The notes under the pieces: model-generated
Told to the model about the DNA's origin: nothing
The model's database searches: none
What the model saw: only the letters and a program-made list of their open reading frames with translations
Assembly (NCBI GenBank): GCA_020736575.1
Contig: JAGPYM010000003.1
Span: 2,976,001 to 3,040,000, forward strand
DNA from: Thelonectria olida
Taxonomy: Eukaryota; Ascomycota; Sordariomycetes; Hypocreales; Nectriaceae
Direction of reading: 5' to 3'
Length of the DNA: 64,000 nucleotides
Shown here: piece by piece, positions 58,731 to 64,000 of the stretch
How the letters are laid out: each line of letters opens with the position of its first letter
How positions within the stretch are numbered: the first letter of the stretch is position 1
Position numbers and translations under genes: made by a program

Positions 58731-59318
58731 AACCTTTGGAAGAGGCGTACACATGGTCACGGAGAATAATCTGGAACATGGGACGTCATCAAGTTGGTCG
58801 GATTGGTCTTTGCAGGAACTCGTTGTTTATCGATGAAGTTCCCATCTCAAGACTGGGGCTCATATAATAACACTCTTAGGACAGCAGTAAATACTTGACT
58901 GACTGGGAAGTCTTTTGAATATCCCGTTCCTCGCTAGCCCTGATGTTGAAATTGGCATGGAATTGTGATATGTGTAGTTAATAAAGGAGGAGTTGTAAAA
59001 CGAATGTGTGATAGAAATGAAGTCAACTCATAATAGAACGACACCATGCTTAAACCTTGAAAACTAAATCAAGAACCTGAAGTGATTGCCGTAATTGATT
59101 CGTAGAATGTAAAACATGTCCCAAAAAAAACATGAATAAAAAGATACCTGGGCTCTAGGGCCCCCGAGGTCTCCTCTTCTGGAGCTAGACCTACCGATAC
59201 GCCGCGCTTGCGATTGCCCAACTTCGGAAACGGCTCTGAAATACAAGAAAGACAGGGCAGATCAAGGTGCATTGGGGCCGTGTTGGAGGCAACCTTCACC
59301 ATATAAGGGGAGGGCTGT
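58731..59318. other. Convergent 3' intergenic region
   Basis: AT-rich 3' flanks of the basic protein gene and STE2. No coding frame is supported. Confidence 0.5.
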
Positions 59319-60545
59319 CTAGATCCTCTCTTCATGTTGTACTAGGTTTCGGTTGATCCGTACCTGGCTGCCATGCAGTTCAATTTCCTCGCTCAGCTTG
59401 CCGAGCTCGAGGCCTCCAGAGTCGCGGTGGTCGTGGAACGACGCCGACATGCCACCGGCTTCACAACGCGAGAGGATGGAGGACTGGGCCGTGGTGCCTG
59501 TGGCGATGCTGGAAGGCTTTAGGGGCCGCATAGAGCTCCCAGTGCCAGGGTGGGTGCCGTAGCGGGAGCAGGACGAGGAGCCGGTTGGGTTGGAAAGGTT
59601 AGTGGAGTGGGCGATGCGTTGGGCGGCGAGAGTGCCGAGGGGGAGGATGATGGCGACTGAAGTGAGGGTGAGAGAGGCGGACTCGAAGTTTGTGAAGTGA
59701 GCCCATTCAAGACCTGCGAAGATGACTACATGCACAACGTTGGTTAGTTCATAGGATCAAGAACGAAGAGTCTGTTCGAAAGGGGAAAACATACCGGGAA
59801 CTACCATCAGGATGCCGTTGGTGGCGATGAGAATCTCCATTGGGGTCATGGCTTTGTAAGAAGGCAAGACACCATGGTTGGACACCAAGTGGTAGATAAG
59901 CTTTAGGTTGAAGATGACGCAGAACCAGCAGATGGAAATGGCATTGGCAATGACCGCCCACTGGACGACCCAACGGTGATGAACGGGCGGAACCAAGTTG
60001 ATAATGGTCTCGTTCTGTACAACGGTGAAGGCGATGCGCCACCCAATGGTGTACAGCGTGATGATGGTTGAGAGAACTGAGATGAGAAGCTTCCAGACGG
60101 TAGGCCACAGCTTCACCATGGTCCACGCCTGGTGCATCAGAGCAGCCTCGACAGCAATGACGAGCAGCAAAGAGAAGGTCGTCGCCGCAACGCTGACGTT
60201 GAAGTCGATTTGCGGAACATGGGAGTAGTCGCTCCCCCACACGGCGTAGAAGTTGTTAAAGTGCGAGGGGAAGTAGGCACTCAGGAGAGACATGCGGACG
60301 ATGCAGATGGCGAGGCCACTGATGTGTAGCACAGTCGACGGACGACGGAACTTGGTTGAGGGCGTCATGACGAGCAGGACAGCCAACATGATGAGACAGG
60401 CCCCGAGTTGAGCGCCGTAGTTGAGGCAGATGCTGACGGACACGGTGTGAAACTCATCGATCATGCCCGCCGGCACGGCGATCTCAGTCCTGCCATCGCC
60501 GGCTAAGAAGGTGACGTTTTGAGTATAAGGGTCAAAGTCACCCAT
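59319..60545 (-). CDS. STE2: Alpha-type pheromone receptor Ste2 (GPCR)
   Basis: Exons 59795-60545 and 59319-59725 give 385 residues; the donor is GTATGT and the acceptor ATGTAG. Seven hydrophobic helices are visible, beginning with ICLNYGAQLGACLIMLAVLL and ending at FESASLTLTSVAIILPLGTL. The segment joined across the splice, LMVVPVIFAGLEWAHFTN, matches the Ste2/PRE-2 family signature, including the conserved Leu-Pro in helix 7. There is no cleavable signal peptide, as is usual. The cytosolic tail (~90 residues) is Ser/Thr-rich, typical of a site of desensitisation. The receptor senses the alpha-factor-like peptide at the cell surface and signals through a G protein to the mating MAP kinase cascade. 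The pheromone gene is not in this window. Confidence 0.95.
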
Positions 60546-61503
60546 GGTTGCCGAGTGTCGTGCTTGCTTGTTTGTAAAACGAACAAAGGATGTTTGATGG
60601 CGATGGCGATGGCGATGGCGATGGTGATGATGTAGGCACAGACCCTCGCTAGATCAGAGACTGATCAAACAGGAGACGAGCGAGAAACACTGCCGAAGAG
60701 AGAAGAAATGCCAAGTCACCAGAGTAAAGAGGGGGGGTTTTAAGCATGTAATAAAGGATACATGGTGGAAGATGCGAGCGTGCAAGTCTAGGGGGTAAGA
60801 AGGTTATGTTGAGGGGCGGGAGAGAGCATCTCTCTCACTTGACGGATCACAAAAGAATCCACAAGGGAGTGTGAAACATATGTTTAACTCTTCATATTGT
60901 TGTCGATGAGAAGAATAGAGATATATCGGCCTTCGCATTGCCAGGAATGAGACTGGTCAGTGGGTCCGGGATGTAGCGTTGACATTGTTCCCGCATTGTT
61001 CTTCAAGAGTGGCTTGAGCCCAGACCTAACCTTGAGAGCAAACTTCAACAAGGCTCTTTCAGGTGCCGATGAGAATGGCTGAGGCAATCGGTAACCACGC
61101 CGGCCACCCGCCCGTTGTGGCCTCGTCCTCGCTGGCTGGTTCGCTGGACAAACAGCTGAAGTCGAACTCAGCCGCCCCCAAACCTGGATCCTGGATGCCA
61201 GCTTTGGCAACACCGACACCACGAGCCGGTATTGAGCAAGCCAAGCAGAACCGGGGGCAGAGATGGGACCGTGCTGATGCCTGCTGTCAACTGTTGAAGC
61301 GGCTCCATTTCGATAGTCCGCCTTCGCTAAACGCACAACCCACAGCGTGATGGAGAGCCGTAGCTCAATTGATCAAGCCGCCAGGCCTAGATGCAGACAA
61401 CAATATAAACTCCTCTTAGGTCTAGCCGAGCCTCTTGCGTGACAGGTCATCTGCGACGTCGTCAACGGTCGCTGGCAGTCCGTCTCTTCGTTCGCCGTCA
61501 CGT
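60546..61503. other. STE2 promoter and VPS23 3' flank
   Basis: Just under 1 kb, containing the GATGGC hexanucleotide repeat near the STE2 start. No coding frame is supported. Confidence 0.5.
60596..60630. repeat. GATGGC hexanucleotide repeat in the STE2 leader
   Basis: About five tandem GATGGC units ending in GATGGTGATGATG, 51 to 85 bp before the STE2 start. It could affect leader length or expression if it varies between strains. Confidence 0.85.
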
Positions 61504-63220
61504 TTATGCTGACAAACCCATCCCCTGCCCAATCTTCTTAACCAGTGCCTTCTTCAAATACCATTCTCGTGCTAGGGATCTCGTCGTCTTAGAAAATACG
61601 GCAGGGGATATCCGGCCTCGCTCTACTGCACGCCCAAGCATGAAAATGACATCTCCCAAAGCCCTTTCCTCCGCAACCAGGGTGTAGAGTTGGTTGGCTA
61701 CCAACGTCGGCGCCACCAGTAGCTCATCTACATCAGGGACTGGGTGGTTCTTGGAGCCTTCTATTACCCCGTCTGCTTTGTGCAAAGCGTCGTGGAGGAT
61801 ATTCGTATTTGAATTCATGATATTGGCCAACTGCGACAATTGACCTACCTCTGCTTGAAGGGCTGGGATCGCCGATAGCATGGCATTTCGTTGTGCTTGC
61901 AGGCCAGCCATACTTGATTCATTTTGTTGCCGGCTGCGGACGCGGATCGCACATAACGTCTGAGCTAGCTGGTGCAGTAGAGCATCCTTTTCGGGATTGG
62001 GGGGAATAGGGGGGGCAGCAATATTGGAAGGCGCAGGAAGATTAAGCCTCAGAGGTTCATCAAGCAGATCAGGAGGTGGAAGAGGTTTGGCCTGAACTTG
62101 AGGAGGCCCCTGATTCCATGGCTGGGCCTGTTGGGTTGGCTGCCATTGTCTTTGGGAGATAGGAGGTTGTGGTTGGACAGGGTTGAAATATTGAGCTTGA
62201 GCAAATCTCGCATGCTCAGGTAGTGATCTGTGGCTTGTCTGAGATTGGGGAGGAGGCCGAGCAAATCCCGTATCTGCAAGTTCTGCGCTATTGGCCTGGA
62301 GCGGTAAAGGAGGTGCAAAGTCATATCGTGATGGTCGTTGATGTTCGACAGGTGTATGCGTGGCAAGTGAAGGAGGTGGTGGACCAGTTATGCTAGGACT
62401 TGGTTGATTAGAAGGTGGCCCTTGAGGTCCCTTTGGAGGAGGAGGTGGTGGACGTTGCTCTGCGGGCTGTTCTTGTATTATTGAAGCCGGGCGTGGAGCC
62501 AGACTCGGAGGCAACGGCGGCACCGGAGGTGGACTTGGACCCGGCTGGGGCTGCGGTGTTCGGGTGGCCGACTGTGCCTGCTGTCGGGAGATGACAGGGG
62601 GCTCTTTGGCAAAGACGTCGGTCAAAATTTCCAAGAAGTCTTGCAAATTTGATTTCTACGCGCGGAGTCAGCCAGTATTCTAGAATGGATTCTCGTTGGT
62701 GAACGTGCATCCCAGAACTCGGCCCATCTAACTAGGTATGGGTGGTAGACGAGACCTTGAGGGTCAACATGCTGTCCTGGACGAATCATCATCGCTTCGG
62801 TCGGAACAACATAGACCATGGGTGGCTCTCGCGGGTATGCGTGCGGAACCCATATCGAAACTGGGAAACGATAGGTTGTGCCACGGAAGTTGACGGGGAG
62901 TGTGCCTGAGAGGAGGAGGAGCAGAGCATTGGAGCCATTCGAGAATGCTGTCGAGGTCAGTCAGTCTATTTGTAGAGTGCGATCTGGAGACTGATGGGAG
63001 CAATACTATGTACATCGGTTCGCGGCGACAGGGAGGGAGACCGATCGAGAGCTTGCGCAACGTCGCTGTAGGCGCGGTTGACGTCGTGATATTCCTGTTG
63101 GAGTTGGGGTTAGCTGATAGCAAGTAGGGTGGCGAAGCTTGCGACACTATGAAGTAAGAGGGAACGGACACTGGTGAGTACGCTATACAGCCAGTTTAGG
63201 ACATGTTGTTGGACTGGCAT
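61504..63220 (-). CDS. VPS23: ESCRT-I subunit Vps23/TSG101
   Basis: Four exons, 63170-63220, 63007-63094, 62709-62947 and 61504-62655, give 509 residues. The N-terminal UEV domain (about 1-140) is joined correctly: LNWLYSVLTS-EYHDVNRAY, TDVHTFSNGSNALLL, GTLPVNFRGTTYRFPVSIW, PMVYVVPT and YHPYLVRWAEFWD. A Pro/Gln-rich linker follows to about residue 370, then a coiled coil (385-440) and a C-terminal steadiness box ending in the ALVKKIGQGMGL motif. Vps23 binds ubiquitin through the UEV fold and sorts cargo into multivesicular endosomes; in fungi ESCRT-I also serves pH signalling. Intron 1 uses a weak GTCCGT donor chosen because it keeps the VLTS of the family. Intron 3 appears to be GC-AG. Confidence 0.94.
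62656..62708 (-). other. VPS23: GC-AG intron in VPS23
   Basis: The donor reads GAT|GCACGT and the acceptor CGTAG|AAA, with a CTGAC branch point, length 53 nt. No GT donor in phase exists between the UEV motif WAEFWD and the next exon KSNLQDFLEIL. Confidence 0.65.
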
Positions 63221-64000
63221 CGTGGAGACGCGCAAGGTCGAAGATAGGGCCGGGAAGTTGATGGCGATGATTCTGTCGAGGCGGCGGGCAGGATGGGAAG
63301 GCTTCCTTGGGCCAACCAGCTTCCATGGGTATGGTAACAAGGTAGGCAGCTTGGCGGGATGACGGTTTACGGGCAGTGGGGGAAGGTGCTCTGTGCGCAG
63401 TGGGCGCCATGGCATGGCCATCAGTCCACTGCCATGACTGGCGCAGCAGTTGCCAGTCAGTGCCCACCCAACCTTTCGAACGACGTATGGAATTCAGATG
63501 CATGCAATAGTCTACTCACTTAGGTACCTAGGGTGGGGGGCAACTCATTACTTGCAACTTGCCCATCTATGGTGCGGCTGGAGAGCTCGCAGCGTAGACG
63601 GATAACGGTACCCATAACGAATACCTAGTATTAATTGGTAATAAACGATGGTTCGGTTCTATTGGTCTCCCGCAAGTCTTAGAGATTTCAAAGCCTAGAG
63701 ACTTCTCAGCAGTGGGCAACGATCACATCGCACTCCTTCATTTCAAGTGCTAATTGCCCCTCTTTTGAATGATACGAACGGATAGTATTTCGACCTCTCG
63801 CGCCCCCCCAGTTACAAAGCACGCTTGAGGTCAAATGAAACTATCACCTGACCCTAGTTAGTTCCTCTAACCGGTTGTTCGAAGAGTAAGACGAAACACG
63901 CCTTCTTTTCCGCATCGGCCGAAGACGGAGTTGGGACGGCCTCATCACCCACAAATTCCTCCGGTCCCCGCGCCCCAGCATCTCCGGGGACTTGTCACGC
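63221..64000. other. VPS23 promoter, right edge of window
   Basis: The frame of exon 1 stays open upstream to about 63421, but the ATG at 63220 fits the family start. The last 500 bases show no supported gene. Confidence 0.5.

Noticed and set aside
63221..63421. N-terminal extension of VPS23
   Set aside because: The frame is open, but the added residues are Pro/Arg-rich and the family starts at the MPVQQHVLNWLY position.

Overview
The window looks like nuclear DNA from a filamentous ascomycete, most likely a sordariomycete close to Hypocreales. The genes are intron-bearing, with typical fungal splice sites (GTAAGT/GTATGT-type donors, CTAAC/CTGAC branch points, CAG/TAG acceptors, introns mostly 47-75 nt). 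Promoters are pyrimidine-rich, and every recognisable protein matches a filamentous-fungal family. I assign 19 protein-coding genes. I found no convincing tRNA, rRNA, transposase, CRISPR array or biosynthetic gene cluster. Exon boundaries were worked out by hand from reading frame, splice consensus and family expectation; the joined exon lengths are divisible by three wherever a full model is given (the calpain model needs one missing base).

Left part (1-15.3 kb): a possible partial gene at the left edge, a patatin-like (PNPLA) protein at 4.1-6.2 kb whose nucleophile serine position is glycine, a 6.4 kb stretch without a credible gene, then a caspase-like domain joined to C2H2 zinc fingers (12.6-15.3 kb).

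Middle (15.9-43.8 kb): mostly housekeeping genes. They are a Gln-rich coiled-coil protein, a UBR7-type E3 ligase divergent from MCM4 (with an MCB box between them), a large membrane glycoprotein, a calpain-like protease with an apparent homopolymer frameshift near its C terminus, a seven-knuckle Gis2/CNBP protein, a two-pass membrane protein, and the divergent pair U5 snRNP 40K WD40 protein and TRAPP subunit Bet3.

Right part (46.6-63.2 kb): the LisH regulator Som1/Flo8, a secreted GH16 glucanase, a conserved protein of unknown function, mitochondrial Tom6, a basic Ser-rich protein, the alpha-pheromone receptor Ste2 and the ESCRT-I subunit Vps23.

The genes do not form one pathway: they cover replication, splicing, translation control, ER-Golgi and endosomal traffic, mitochondrial import, mating and morphogenesis. 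The unusual features are the caspase/zinc-finger fusion, the altered patatin active site, the calpain frameshift, 9-nt and 12-nt microexons, and two GC-AG introns.
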